DNA of 64,000 bases, from contig CAUEFI010000011.1 of the NCBI GenBank assembly GCA_958477305.1, positions 53,231 to 117,230 of the forward strand, given 5' to 3'. Position 1 is the stretch's first letter. Each line of letters opens with the position of its first letter. The DNA comes from HGM12998 sp900756495. GTDB taxonomy: Bacteria; Bacillota; Clostridia; Oscillospirales; Oscillospiraceae. Below the pieces are notes generated by a model, which did not search any database, was not told the origin of the DNA, and was given only the letters and a program-made list of their open reading frames with translations. This document shows positions 7,280 to 15,942 of the stretch, piece after piece. A program made the translations under genes and the position numbers.

Positions 7280-9793
7280 CTATTCCGGCAAGCGCTCACA
7301 AAACCGCTGAAGCATGGCCGCCAGCTGCGCCCGTGTGACGCAGCCCTCCGGGCTCAGGGTACCGGCATCCATTTCCTCCATCACGCCGGAGGCGCAGGCC
7401 CACTGCATGGCGGGGATGGCCCATTCGCCAACTTCAAAGGCGTCGCTGTAGCTGAGGAGATTGGTATCCCTGCCCACGCTTATATCGCAGCCTTTGTAGC
7501 CGGCGTAGCGCCACAAGATCACGGCCAGCTGCTCACGGGTGACTGGGTCGTCCGGACCGAACCTGCTCTCTCCATACCCTTCCATGACGCCCTCGGCGGC
7601 CGACCAGCAGACAGCTTTTTCGTACCAGGTGCCGGTCGTCACATCGCCGAAGCTCATGCCGCTCCCCGCTGCAGGACTTCCCTCCATCCGCCACAGCGTG
7701 GTTACGACCGTAGCCCGGCTGGCATTCCCATCAGGGGCGAAGGTGCCTATGCCTGTGCCGGTCATCCAGCCCGCATGGCAGACAAAGTCCACCGCGTCAT
7801 AATACCACGCACCAGACTCTATATCGTCAAAGGCCACAACATCGGGGCCGCTCCCCTCTTCCTGTGTGAAGGTCAGCACAGGGAAACTGCGCACTGCATC
7901 CTCTACAATACCGATGCCGGCGTAGTTGTCTACATATACGTCCCTCTGCCCCTCTGAAATCCGGATGCTGTGTGCGCCGTCCGACAGAGCAACATGCAGG
8001 ATCCCGTTTTCATCGGTGACGCCGTCCGTGCCGTCTCCGCCGTCTACCCGGTAAGAGAGCATCTGATTCGGCAGCGTGCGGCCTGCACCGTCGACGATTC
8101 GAATGGATGCCGTATAGTCCTTCGGCTCATAGATGTCTCCACGCATAGCGATGCGGCCCTGCGGGACAGCGTAGTCTGCAAGCGTATTCTCAGCCAGGCA
8201 CTTTTCCAGATATGCCTGTACGGTCTCCAGTTCACCGCCGGTCTCACCGTACTTTGGCAATCCAGCCAGCATGGTATAGCCATTCCCGCCGTCCATGATG
8301 TAATTGTTGCTTACAAGCAATAGCTGTGTGGTCCTGTCGCTGCGGTCAAGCGGCGCAGCGGCACCGTCCAGGGTAATGGAGGCAACACGCTCCCCCTGGA
8401 CGGCATCCGGATTAAGCACAGCCGAAAAGCCTGCAACCTGCAGGAAGCCGCCGGATATTGTCTGCTGCAGAAGCATCCCCGTATCTCCATCCTGTCCGTC
8501 CAGACAGGAGGCTGAGATCTCCATCATCTGATACAAAATCTCCGGCGTAATTTTTTTCATATACAGTGTATTGGAGAAAGGAAAAGCGGAAATCAAGCTG
8601 CCCATGGTAATCGGACCGTTCTGCAGAGCTTCTCGGATACCGCCGCCGTTTTCCACGGCAATGACCGGAATCTCTGCATTGGGCTCCCGTTTTTTCAGCA
8701 GCGCAAGGCCCGACTCCAGGTAGGCATCTGCGGCGAGGTCCCCGAAGTTTGTCTCCACAAGCCTGGTCATCGCCACGTCGCCGATCCAGCCGGCCCAAAG
8801 GGTCGTATTCGTCTCTCCAATGACTTCCTCCAGCAGTTCCGCCTGAGACGCTGTAATCTCTTCCAGCTTTTTTGCCACCGCAGGATCACCACTCAGGCCG
8901 GCCAAGTCTGTAGGCGCTAAGAGTTCGTCGGAGGCCGACACCTCACCGCCGCCGACCTTCAGCGTCAGCTTTCCTACATTGGCCAGCCCGGATCCCGTCT
9001 GTACAATCAGAACCCCGTTTTCTTCCGTATTCTCAACCGTATGGCTATGTCCGTCTATGATGACATCCAGCTTGTCCTGATACTCACCGGTGAGCGCGCG
9101 GGCGAGCTCCATACTGCTGCACTCCACATCCCCGTTTCCAATATGACACACGGCGATGAGCACATCGGCCCCCTCCGCCTCGAGCGCATCTATCTCCCGC
9201 TTCGCTGTCTCAATCTCGTCTTGGAACACAAGGCCTGCAATTCCCGTGGGGTTGGTAGCTGTGGCGGTATCCACTGTTGTCAAGCCAAAAAAACCTACCT
9301 TGACGCCGCTGCGCTCTATGATCACACGGCAGCCGTTTCCGCCCTCCTGCTGCCCGGAGAGAAGCGGTTTCCCTTCGCGGTATACATTGGCGGCCAGTAC
9401 CGGGAAGTTCGCCAGCGCCACATTGGAGAGAAACTGCTCCGTACCAAAATCAAACTCGTGGTTACCGGCCGTCATCAAGTCGTATCCGGCAAGATTCATC
9501 AGCGTGATGACATCTGCTCCCTTTGTAAGCGAGGCAATAGGCAGGCCCTGTGTTGCGTCTCCCGCATCCACAAGAATGGAGTTGGGCGTGGAAGCCTTCA
9601 GAGCGGCCACCTTGTCTAGCCCCACCGTGCTGCTGCCGTCTCCGCTGAGATACCCATGGGTATCGTTGGTATGGTAAACCACGATCTCCGCCGTCTCTGC
9701 CGGCGCGGCAAGTGCCGTCTGAGGGAGCGCGGAACACAGAAAAACAGCTGCAAGGAATACGGCCATCTGAGACCTGAACCAGCCTTTTTTCAT
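7280..9793 (-). CDS. SLH-anchored 5'-nucleotidase / 2',3'-cyclic phosphodiesterase
   Basis: An 837-residue secreted enzyme. A signal peptide (MKKGWFRSQ plus a hydrophobic run ending ALA) precedes a calcineurin-like metallophosphatase domain with metal-site motifs YHTNDTHG, VDAGDATQG, AGNHEFDFG and DGHSH, then a 5'-nucleotidase C-terminal domain (ENGGGIREAL) that binds the base, and three SLH repeats in the last about 185 residues that would tether it to the cell wall. It probably removes phosphates from external nucleotides so the neighbouring BMP/ABC system can import the nucleosides (inference). The start at 9793 follows AAAGGAG; the open frame upstream is not protein-like. Confidence 0.9.
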   Translation of the reverse strand: MKKGWFRSQMAVFLAAVFLCSALPQTALAAPAETAEIVVYHTNDTHGYLSGDGSSTVGLDKVAALKASTPNSILVDAGDATQGLPIASLTKGADVITLMNLAGYDLMTAGNHEFDFGTEQFLSNVALANFPVLAANVYREGKPLLSGQQEGGNGCRVIIERSGVKVGFFGLTTVDTATATNPTGIAGLVFQDEIETAKREIDALEAEGADVLIAVCHIGNGDVECSSMELARALTGEYQDKLDVIIDGHSHTVENTEENGVLIVQTGSGLANVGKLTLKVGGGEVSASDELLAPTDLAGLSGDPAVAKKLEEITASQAELLEEVIGETNTTLWAGWIGDVAMTRLVETNFGDLAADAYLESGLALLKKREPNAEIPVIAVENGGGIREALQNGPITMGSLISAFPFSNTLYMKKITPEILYQMMEISASCLDGQDGDTGMLLQQTISGGFLQVAGFSAVLNPDAVQGERVASITLDGAAAPLDRSDRTTQLLLVSNNYIMDGGNGYTMLAGLPKYGETGGELETVQAYLEKCLAENTLADYAVPQGRIAMRGDIYEPKDYTASIRIVDGAGRTLPNQMLSYRVDGGDGTDGVTDENGILHVALSDGAHSIRISEGQRDVYVDNYAGIGIVEDAVRSFPVLTFTQEEGSGPDVVAFDDIESGAWYYDAVDFVCHAGWMTGTGIGTFAPDGNASRATVVTTLWRMEGSPAAGSGMSFGDVTTGTWYEKAVCWSAAEGVMEGYGESRFGPDDPVTREQLAVILWRYAGYKGCDISVGRDTNLLSYSDAFEVGEWAIPAMQWACASGVMEEMDAGTLSPEGCVTRAQLAAMLQRFCERLPE

Positions 9794-9916
9794 AAGAGGA
9801 ACTCCTTTCGTTTTTCTCCGTGACAAAATATGTGCGACCTGGAAACGGGCAGATTTCTTCCAGTTTCGGCCCCTGTCCCGCTCCAGACAGCGCACACGGG
9901 TTCCCATACAGACAGG

Positions 9917-9969
9917 TTGGGCGGCCTTCCTGCAGGAAGGCCGCCCAACAGGCCCCCCTCGGGGGGCGA
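9917..9969. repeat. Two adjacent GC-rich hairpins, one a perfect 32-base palindrome
   Basis: Bases 9917-9948 form a perfect 14-bp stem around a TGCA centre, and 9953-9968 form a second 7-bp G/C stem. They lie between the stop of the binding-protein gene and the nucleotidase start. Neither has a T-run. They could stabilise the 3' end of the abundant binding-protein mRNA and reduce read-through into the nucleotidase (inference). Confidence 0.7.
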
Positions 9970-9975
9970 TCAGCA

Positions 9976-11265
9976 TTAGAACGCAGAGTTAAGCCACTCG
10001 ATCCCGTCGATTTCAACGGTGAAGTAGGGCGCGGACTGGAAGTAGGACTCATGGAACGCCCCGTCAAATACAGCCTCCTCGGAGTCGGCCACAAAGTCGC
10101 CGTCGGTATCCAGGGCAAAGGCCTGTGTCAGCTCGGCACCATCAACCGTAAAGGTGGAGGTATCAAAGACCTGCAGTTCGCCGGTACGGATGGCCTCCTC
10201 TACCTCGGCCAGCTTCTCAGCGGTGCCTTCGGCTGCAATGGCCTCATTGAGCGTGGTCATAACCACGGCGCCCTCATCCATTCCATGGCACCAGTCCTGA
10301 TCAAAGGTCTCGCCGTTGGCGACAGCCTCAATGGCATACTCAAAATAGACCGACCAGTCGATGCGGGTACCGATGATGGAGGCGTCAGGGGCCACGCCGG
10401 TCATATCGTTGTTGTAGCCGGTATGGAACGCGCCCTTGGACTGCGCGGTGGTGGCGGGAGAGGTGTTGTCGGAGTGCTGGGAGATCATAATGCAGCCCTG
10501 ATCGCACAGCGCTGCCGCGGCGTTGCCCTCTTCTGTGGCATTGGACCAAGAGCCGACAAACTGTACCTTCATGGTGACGGAGGGGCAGACGCTCTTGGCG
10601 CCCAGATAGTAAGCGGTAAAGCCGGAAATTACCTCGGCGAAAGAGTAAGCGCCTACATAGCCTATGACGGCCTGGTCGGCGGTAATCTCGCCGTTGTCAA
10701 TCATCTCCTGGAGCTTCATCCCCGCGGCAACGCCGGCCAGGTAACGGCCCTCATAAATGTTGGCGAATGCATTATGCGTATTTTCCAGATCGTCGCCCCA
10801 AGAGGCCTGGTTGGTACAGGAGATAAACTCAATTTCAGGATAGTCGGGCGCAACTTTCAGCATATAGGGCTCGAACCCGAAGGAGTTGTTGATGATGAGG
10901 TCGCATCCCTCTTCGGCCAGCTCAATGTTGGCCTCCTCACAGGAGGAGTCCTCGCCGATATTCCATTTGATCTTCCACTCTACATTGATGCCTTTGGCAG
11001 CCAGGGCCTCAGTGGCCGCCTCCTGTCCCCGGATAAAGTTGTAGGTGTAACCCTGATCGTTCTCGTCGCCAATGCAGATAAGACCCACCTTTACGGTCTT
11101 GGCTGCGGTTTCGCCGCCCTCAGGGGTCTCAGGGGTCTGGCTTTCAGGAGCCTGAGACTGCGTCTCAGGTGCGGGAGAATCGGCACTGCCCTGGTCTCCG
11201 TTACCGCAGGCGGCCAGCGTGAAGACCATTGCAGCCGCCAGGAGCATTGCAAGCAGCTTCTTCAT
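9976..11265 (-). CDS. BMP family nucleoside-binding lipoprotein
   Basis: A 429-residue substrate-binding lipoprotein. A type II signal peptide with lipobox LAAC (Cys20) is followed by an acidic, Ser/Pro/Glu-rich linker to about residue 55. A basic-membrane-protein (BMP/PnrA-like) fold begins KVGLICIGDENDQGYTYN and includes SFGFEPYM and DASIIGTRIDWSVYFEYAI, where nucleoside contacts are made in this family. Gene order (xpt, binding protein, nucleotidase, ATPase, two permeases) supports purine nucleoside uptake. A good AAGGAGG ribosome site precedes the ATG. Confidence 0.9.
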   Translation of the reverse strand: MKKLLAMLLAAAMVFTLAACGNGDQGSADSPAPETQSQAPESQTPETPEGGETAAKTVKVGLICIGDENDQGYTYNFIRGQEAATEALAAKGINVEWKIKWNIGEDSSCEEANIELAEEGCDLIINNSFGFEPYMLKVAPDYPEIEFISCTNQASWGDDLENTHNAFANIYEGRYLAGVAAGMKLQEMIDNGEITADQAVIGYVGAYSFAEVISGFTAYYLGAKSVCPSVTMKVQFVGSWSNATEEGNAAAALCDQGCIMISQHSDNTSPATTAQSKGAFHTGYNNDMTGVAPDASIIGTRIDWSVYFEYAIEAVANGETFDQDWCHGMDEGAVVMTTLNEAIAAEGTAEKLAEVEEAIRTGELQVFDTSTFTVDGAELTQAFALDTDGDFVADSEEAVFDGAFHESYFQSAPYFTVEIDGIEWLNSAF

Positions 11266-11288
11266 TACTTCAGTTCCTCCTTATTTTG

Positions 11289-11302
11289 TTTGTCTAGACA
11301 AA
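11289..11302. promoter_or_regulatory. Palindrome upstream of the binding-protein gene, candidate operator
   Basis: TTTGTCTAGACAAA is a perfect 14-base palindrome 24 bases before the binding-protein ATG, just upstream of its ribosome site. It is short, AT-flanked and not followed by T-runs, so a protein-binding operator is likelier than a terminator. No regulator is assigned. Confidence 0.4.
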
Positions 11303-11326
11303 TGATGTATCAGCGCTCTCTTATAT

Positions 11327-11346
11327 AAAAACGGCTGTCTTAGCCG
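11327..11346 (-). terminator. Weak intrinsic terminator after xpt
   Basis: On the minus strand CGGCT-AAGAC-AGCCG is followed by TTTTTATAT, directly after the xpt stop. The 5-bp stem is short, so partial read-through into the binding-protein gene is plausible. Confidence 0.5.
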
Positions 11347-11351
11347 GGATC

Positions 11352-11924
11352 TCAGCAGAACTCCACGCCGGTCTCTTCACTCATGCTCTTTACCCTGGCC
11401 AGCGACTCCACACGGACGCCCATGCCCCGAATCAAGTCGCCGCCAGGCTGGAATGCCTTCTCCACGGCGATACCGGCACCCACCAGTGTAGCTCCGGCAT
11501 CGTCTACCAACTTGATAAGCCCCTGGAGCGCGCTGCCGTTGGCTAAAAAATCATCGATAATCAGCACCCGATCTTCCGGCTGCAGAAACTCCTTGGCTAC
11601 GATGATATCATACACTTTCCCATGCGTAAAGGACTCCACCTTGGAGGTATACACATCGCCGGCTATATTTTTTGTCTTGTTTTTCTTGGCAAATATTACA
11701 GGCACATGAAAAAACTGGGCGGTCACGCAGGCAATGCCGATGCCTGAGGCTTCGATGGTCAGAATCTTGGTGACATTGCACTCTCCAAACAGTCGAAGAA
11801 ATTCCCGTCCCATCTCCTGAAATAGCTCCACATCCATCTGGTGGTTGAGAAAGCTGTCCACCTTCAGTACGTCGCCCCCCCGAATCTTCCCGTCCTTACG
11901 AATGCGCTGTTCCAAAAGCTCCAT
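11352..11924 (-). CDS. xpt: Xanthine phosphoribosyltransferase
   Basis: A 190-residue type I phosphoribosyltransferase that makes XMP from xanthine and PRPP. The PRPP-binding loop VLIIDDFLANGSAL (about residues 122-135) and the N-terminal MELLEQRIRKDGKI block are typical of Xpt; length matches the family. It sits at the head of the nucleoside uptake cluster. A purine riboswitch, common before xpt in Bacilli, was looked for in the 80-base leader and is not recognisable; a standard promoter is present instead. Confidence 0.93.
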   Translation of the reverse strand: MELLEQRIRKDGKIRGGDVLKVDSFLNHQMDVELFQEMGREFLRLFGECNVTKILTIEASGIGIACVTAQFFHVPVIFAKKNKTKNIAGDVYTSKVESFTHGKVYDIIVAKEFLQPEDRVLIIDDFLANGSALQGLIKLVDDAGATLVGAGIAVEKAFQPGGDLIRGMGVRVESLARVKSMSEETGVEFC

Positions 11925-12006
11925 ACCGGCCTCTCCCGTCTCTCTGTAAAGTAATAGGGGCTGCCCCGGGTCCTTCAGTCACCAGTAACAGCCGTCATGT
12001 GTTCTT

Positions 12007-12035
12007 ATTGTACCAAATTTAGCCGCCCGCGTCAC
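12007..12035 (-). promoter_or_regulatory. Promoter for xpt
   Basis: On the minus strand GTGACG (12030-12035), 17 bases, then TACAAT (12007-12012), with a leader of about 75 bases before the xpt ATG. Confidence 0.6.
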
Positions 12036-12059
12036 CCCCTTTTCACAAAAATTTTGTGG

Positions 12060-12088
12060 TTGTCCTTCCAAGGCTGGTCTGCTACAAT
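12060..12088 (+). promoter_or_regulatory. Promoter for the SLH-GH18 gene
   Basis: TTGTCC (12060-12065), a 17-base spacer, then TACAAT (12083-12088), 44 bases before the ATG. It diverges from the xpt promoter, the two -35 elements being only 24 bases apart. Confidence 0.65.
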
Positions 12089-12131
12089 GTCGAGTGTAGA
12101 CGAAATATTCCCCGCCTGGAAAGGAGTTCCC

Positions 12132-13808
12132 ATGAAACGTCGTATTCTTCCGGCCCTGCTGGCCGCAATCCTTCTGCTCTGCGCCACCCCGATCTCCCCT
12201 TCTGCCTTGGCCTATTCCGATGCCGCCGCCTCCTGGGCCGCTCCCGTGATAGACAAAGCCGCCGATTATGGTCTGATGAACGGCTACCCAGACGGCTCCT
12301 TTGGCGTCGGCAAAGAACTGACACGGGCCGAGTTCGTCACTGTGCTCTGCCGGATGTTCGGTTGGGCATCCGTGCGGCCCGACTCTCCCTCCTATCCCGA
12401 CTGCCCTCCCTCCGGTGCCACGGAGTGGTGCTATGAGAGTGTAGAGACCGCCCGAGCCCACAATGTGATGGACGCCAGCGGGTTTTTCCGCTCTCTGGAT
12501 TACATTAGCCGGGAGGAAATGGCAGTCATGCTGGTGCGGGCCCTAGGCTATGACGAACTCGCCCAATCGCTCACAAATCTCTCTCTTCCCTTTCCCGATG
12601 TAACCTCCAACCAGGGTTATATCGCCATTGCATATGACATCGGCATGATTACCGGCGTGGAGCAGAACGGACAGCTCTACTTTAAGCCGACCTTCTCTGC
12701 CAAACGCGAGGAGGCCGCCGCCATGCTCGTACGTGTGTATGAGCGCTACATCTCAAAAGTGGACTGGCTCCACGGCTTTTACGCCTTTTCCTCCTACTCC
12801 CAGATCAATCTGACTGCAAATATGGACGCAGTCAGTGTGGGATGGGCGCGCATGGAGTATGACCCCGTTCTCGGCCCTGTTCTCAACAGCGAGAATACCA
12901 ATGGGAACGATTGGGTCAAGCCTGCAGATCCCACACCCGCCACGGATTATTTCCAGGGAAATCGCACACCCTATAATCTGAATATTTACGCGTCGGCTGC
13001 CGATAAAATCACGCTCTCTGACGGCAGCGAAAGCTCTACTGTCGCCGCGGTCGTCTCTACCCAGGAGGCCCGCAGCGCCGCAGTGTCTGCCATTGTTGCC
13101 GCCGCTGTTGACTATGCTGGTGTTACCGTAGATTTCGAGGCCTTGAAGGGAGATGCCCTGAAGGCCAACTATACCACCTTTATGACCGAGCTCCGCGCCG
13201 CACTTCCTGCTGACAAGGCCCTCTACGTCTGTGTCCAGCCCGGCACGTGGTATACCGGCTTTGACTATAGAGGGCTGGGAGAGGTCTGCGACAAGGTGAT
13301 TCTTATGGCACATGATTATCAGTGGACCTCTGTACCCGACGGCTATGTAGGTACGGCCCGTACAGACTCCCCGGTTACCCCATTCCCCAGCATCTATCAG
13401 GCTCTACGCGAAATTACAGACTCCAGCACCGGAGTGGCTGACAGAAGCAAAATTGCCCTGGCCATCTCCTTCGGTACCGCCGGCTTCAAGGTGGATGAAA
13501 ATGGACTCCTGCTGGAGTCCACCATCTATCACCCCGCCCCAGAAACCATTGCAAAGCGGCTTGCTCAGGCGGATACCATCATTACCTACGATACGAAATA
13601 CCGCAACCCTGTGGCCCTTTATACCACGGAGGACGGCAGCCGCTACCGCCTGTGGTATGAGGATGCGCGCAGCGTAACCGATAAGATTGCACTGGCCCGC
13701 ATGTTTGGAATTACCGGCGTCTCTCTCTGGCGTCTGGGCAACATCCCAACCTATTCCGGTGACGGCCTTTACTATGATGTCTGGGGTGCTGTAATGTCTC
13801 AGCGGTAG
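12132..13808 (+). CDS. Secreted SLH-domain protein with glycoside hydrolase family 18 domain
   Basis: A 558-residue protein with a signal peptide (to about residue 27), three N-terminal SLH repeats (for example NGYPDGSFGVGKELTRAEFV) to about residue 205, and a C-terminal GH18 (YaaH/chitinase-like) barrel. The catalytic strand reads VTVDFEAL, with the glutamate of the DxE motif intact. Such proteins bind cell wall polymer through SLH and may hydrolyse N-acetylglucosamine-containing glycans, for example in spore or vegetative peptidoglycan. Start chosen from AAGGAG six bases before the ATG. Monocistronic between a promoter and a terminator. Confidence 0.85.
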   Translation: MKRRILPALLAAILLLCATPISPSALAYSDAAASWAAPVIDKAADYGLMNGYPDGSFGVGKELTRAEFVTVLCRMFGWASVRPDSPSYPDCPPSGATEWCYESVETARAHNVMDASGFFRSLDYISREEMAVMLVRALGYDELAQSLTNLSLPFPDVTSNQGYIAIAYDIGMITGVEQNGQLYFKPTFSAKREEAAAMLVRVYERYISKVDWLHGFYAFSSYSQINLTANMDAVSVGWARMEYDPVLGPVLNSENTNGNDWVKPADPTPATDYFQGNRTPYNLNIYASAADKITLSDGSESSTVAAVVSTQEARSAAVSAIVAAAVDYAGVTVDFEALKGDALKANYTTFMTELRAALPADKALYVCVQPGTWYTGFDYRGLGEVCDKVILMAHDYQWTSVPDGYVGTARTDSPVTPFPSIYQALREITDSSTGVADRSKIALAISFGTAGFKVDENGLLLESTIYHPAPETIAKRLAQADTIITYDTKYRNPVALYTTEDGSRYRLWYEDARSVTDKIALARMFGITGVSLWRLGNIPTYSGDGLYYDVWGAVMSQR

Positions 13809-13827
13809 CTGCTTTCCGTCAATGGCA

Positions 13828-13874
13828 GGCAGTACCCGGCCCTGCTGGGGGCCGGGTACCTGCGGCCCTTTTTG
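13828..13874 (+). terminator. Terminator of the SLH-GH18 gene
   Basis: GTACCCGGCC / GGCCGGGTAC with outer GCAG/CTGC pairing, then GGCCCTTTTTG, 20 bases after the stop. Confidence 0.8.
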
Positions 13875-13990
13875 TCCCAGGGCGCCCACTTGATGCCTGT
13901 CATTTAAACGAGTTTCCCTGTTTCGGCTTTTCCTTTCTTTTTTGTTCGGGAATTATCCGGCTTTTCTACAACGATGGGAGCTGATGCACC

Positions 13991-14848
13991 ATGGGATCCA
14001 AGCTGAAAAATGGCATTCGCGACCTTTGGTTTATGTCCCTGGGAACCGCCTTAGTATCGGCAGGCGTCTATTTTTTCAAGTTTCCCAATCACTTTTCCAT
14101 GGGCGGCGTCTCCGGTCTGGCCATTCTGCTGGGCCAGTTAATCCCGTCCCTGAGCCCTTCCTTTTTTAACAGTGTCATAAACATTGCATTTCTTTTCCTT
14201 GGTTTTGCCGTCCTCAACAAGGGATTCGGCTTCCGGACGGTGTATTGTTCTCTTCTCTACTCGGGCCTGGTGCAGATCTTCGAGTGGATCTGCCCGCTGT
14301 CCGGCCCACTCACAGATCAAAAAATGCTGGAGCTTTTTTTCGCAGTTATCCTTCCCGCTCTGGGCTCGGGCATCCTCTTTAACCTCAACTCTTCCACTGG
14401 AGGCACGGATATTGCCGCCATGATCCTGAAAAAGTTTTCAGGTATGGATGTTGGCAAAGCCCTTCTGCTCTCTGACGTCATCATTGCCGGTGCCGCCCTC
14501 TTTATCTTTGATGTGGAAACAGGCCTCTTTTCCCTTCTGGGGCTTGTTCTTAAATCCGTATTGGTGGACAGTGTCATAGAGTCCTTAAACCGCCGCAAGA
14601 GCTTTATCGTCATTACCTCCAACCCAGAGCCTATCTGCTCATTTATCACCCATAGTCTTGGCCGGGGCGCCACCATATGGGAGGGGCGCGGCGCTTATAC
14701 ACACGAGCGTCACTGGTTAATCCTTACCGCTCTTTCCAGGAGTCAGGCAATTATTCTGCGCCGTTATTTGAAACAGCACGACCCCGCGGCATTTATGCTG
14801 ATTACAAACTCCAGTGAGATCTTTGGCAAGGGCTTTCTCCGGGCATAG
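13991..14848 (+). CDS. YitT family membrane protein
   Basis: A 285-residue protein with an N-terminal membrane domain of five or six segments (about residues 12-195) carrying the family motifs FPNHFSMGGVSGLAILL and NLNSSTGGTDIAAMIL, and a C-terminal soluble DUF2179 domain (about 205-280, GRGATIWEGRGAYT...HWLILTALSRSQ). The function of YitT proteins is not established. Ribosome site GGGAG precedes the ATG by about 8 bases. Its stop codon lies inside the loop of a long terminator-like hairpin. Confidence 0.88.
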   Translation: MGSKLKNGIRDLWFMSLGTALVSAGVYFFKFPNHFSMGGVSGLAILLGQLIPSLSPSFFNSVINIAFLFLGFAVLNKGFGFRTVYCSLLYSGLVQIFEWICPLSGPLTDQKMLELFFAVILPALGSGILFNLNSSTGGTDIAAMILKKFSGMDVGKALLLSDVIIAGAALFIFDVETGLFSLLGLVLKSVLVDSVIESLNRRKSFIVITSNPEPICSFITHSLGRGATIWEGRGAYTHERHWLILTALSRSQAIILRRYLKQHDPAAFMLITNSSEIFGKGFLRA

Positions 14849-14868
14849 CCCCGGAGAAAGCCCTTGCC
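14825..14868 (+). terminator. 19-bp hairpin spanning the yitT stop codon
   Basis: GGCAAGGGCTTTCTCCGGG (14825-14843) pairs perfectly with 14850-14868; the TAG stop (14846-14848) is in the loop. Only CTTTG follows, so this may act more as an mRNA 3' end stabiliser or factor-aided terminator. Confidence 0.6.
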
Positions 14869-14979
14869 CTTTGCAGGCAAATAATTTTTATTTCCCAGCC
14901 CCCACAATTCGACTTTTTTTGTACGATTGTATGGTAAAATATGGTTGAATAAGTTATTTTTACAAAGGAGGCAGTGCCG

Positions 14980-15804
14980 ATGGGTATTATGCGTAAAAAG
15001 GGCCTTTTTGAAAGTAACAAGGTGCTCTTTCTGCCGGCAGACAGTATTGTTCCCAACCCCCACCAGCCCCGCACCGCCTTTGATAAAGGCGGTCTGGACG
15101 AATTGGCTGAGAGTATTAAAATCCACGGAATTCTTCAGCCGCTTTCCGTCCGGCGGTCGGGCAGCCGCTATGAGTTAATTTCCGGAGAGCGCCGGCTGCG
15201 CGCCTCCCGATTGGCAGGGCTGACGGAGGTACCCTGCATCCTGGTTCACGTCGATGATGAGAACTCCGCTCTGTTGGCTTTGGTAGAAAATCTTCAGCGA
15301 AGAGATCTGGACTTTTTGGAAGAGGCCACTGCGCTTGCTGAGTTGATTCGTACATATCGTATTTCCCAGGAGGAGGCGGCCCGGAAACTGGGGAAGTCTC
15401 AGTCGGCCATCGCCAATAAGCTGCGCCTGCTCCGACTTCCGCCCGACGTCCTCTCCCTTCTGCGTGATCACGGATGTACTGAACGGCATGCCAGAGCTCT
15501 GCTGCGGCTGGAGGACGATCCGGATCGGGTGCGTCAGGCTGCCTCCTATGTATCGGAACAGGGGCTCACTGTTGCAATGACAGAAAAATATGTGGAATCT
15601 CTTTTGACAGCTTTGCCTCCCGGCCCCAAATCCCGTCACCGGCCTACTTTTATTATTAAGGATGTGCGCCTCTTTTTGAATACAGTTAATAAGGGATTGA
15701 CCATGATGAAGTCTGCCGGTGTCAATGCAGCTTGCGATCGGCATGAGACCGCAGACGCCATCCTTCTTACCATTCGGATTCCCAAACAGGCTCCTCAGCA
15801 TTAG
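14980..15804 (+). CDS. noc: ParB/Noc family DNA-binding protein, probably nucleoid occlusion factor Noc
   Basis: A 274-residue ParB-family protein. The N-terminal CTP-binding domain shows NPHQPR and GERRLRA motifs and ENLQRRD, followed by a helix-turn-helix (ISQEEAARKLGKSQSAIANKL). It is the first of two ParB-type proteins here (noc-parA-parB); that order and its divergence from the second copy favour Noc, which protects the nucleoid from division. The alternative is a second partition protein. AAAGGAGG lies 8 bases before this ATG, better than for the GTG six bases upstream. Its terminator hairpin contains a parS site. Confidence 0.75.
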   Translation: MGIMRKKGLFESNKVLFLPADSIVPNPHQPRTAFDKGGLDELAESIKIHGILQPLSVRRSGSRYELISGERRLRASRLAGLTEVPCILVHVDDENSALLALVENLQRRDLDFLEEATALAELIRTYRISQEEAARKLGKSQSAIANKLRLLRLPPDVLSLLRDHGCTERHARALLRLEDDPDRVRQAASYVSEQGLTVAMTEKYVESLLTALPPGPKSRHRPTFIIKDVRLFLNTVNKGLTMMKSAGVNAACDRHETADAILLTIRIPKQAPQH

Positions 15805-15830
15805 TATTATTGGCTGCCGCTGTACCTTAT

Positions 15831-15867
15831 GCGCGATGTTTCACGTGAAACATCGCGCTTTTTTTCT
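15831..15867 (+). promoter_or_regulatory. parS: parS site 1 embedded in the noc terminator
   Basis: The 16-base consensus TGTTTCACGTGAAACA (15837-15852) is extended by GCGCGA/TCGCGC to a 28-base perfect palindrome (15831-15858) and followed by a run of seven T. The same sequence is therefore both a canonical ParB-loading site as DNA and, as RNA, an intrinsic terminator of noc, 26 bases after its stop. Confidence 0.92.
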
Positions 15868-15874
15868 ATAGCCC

Positions 15875-15903
15875 TTGAATTGCTTGTCCATCCGCTTTAT
15901 AAT
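15875..15903 (+). promoter_or_regulatory. Promoter for parA-parB
   Basis: TTGAAT (15875-15880), 17-base spacer, TATAAT (15898-15903), 40 bases before the parA ATG and immediately downstream of parS site 1. Confidence 0.75.
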
Positions 15904-15942
15904 GTTTCTTGCCCGTTGACTCAATCAAAAGGCAGGTGTAAC

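Noticed and set aside
9820..11328. Plus-strand open frame of 502 codons opposite the BMP lipoprotein
   Set aside because: Shadow frame; the minus-strand reading has a signal peptide, lipobox and family blocks.
11925..12006. Purine riboswitch before xpt
   Set aside because: The leader lacks the conserved aptamer core and is short; only a promoter is evident.
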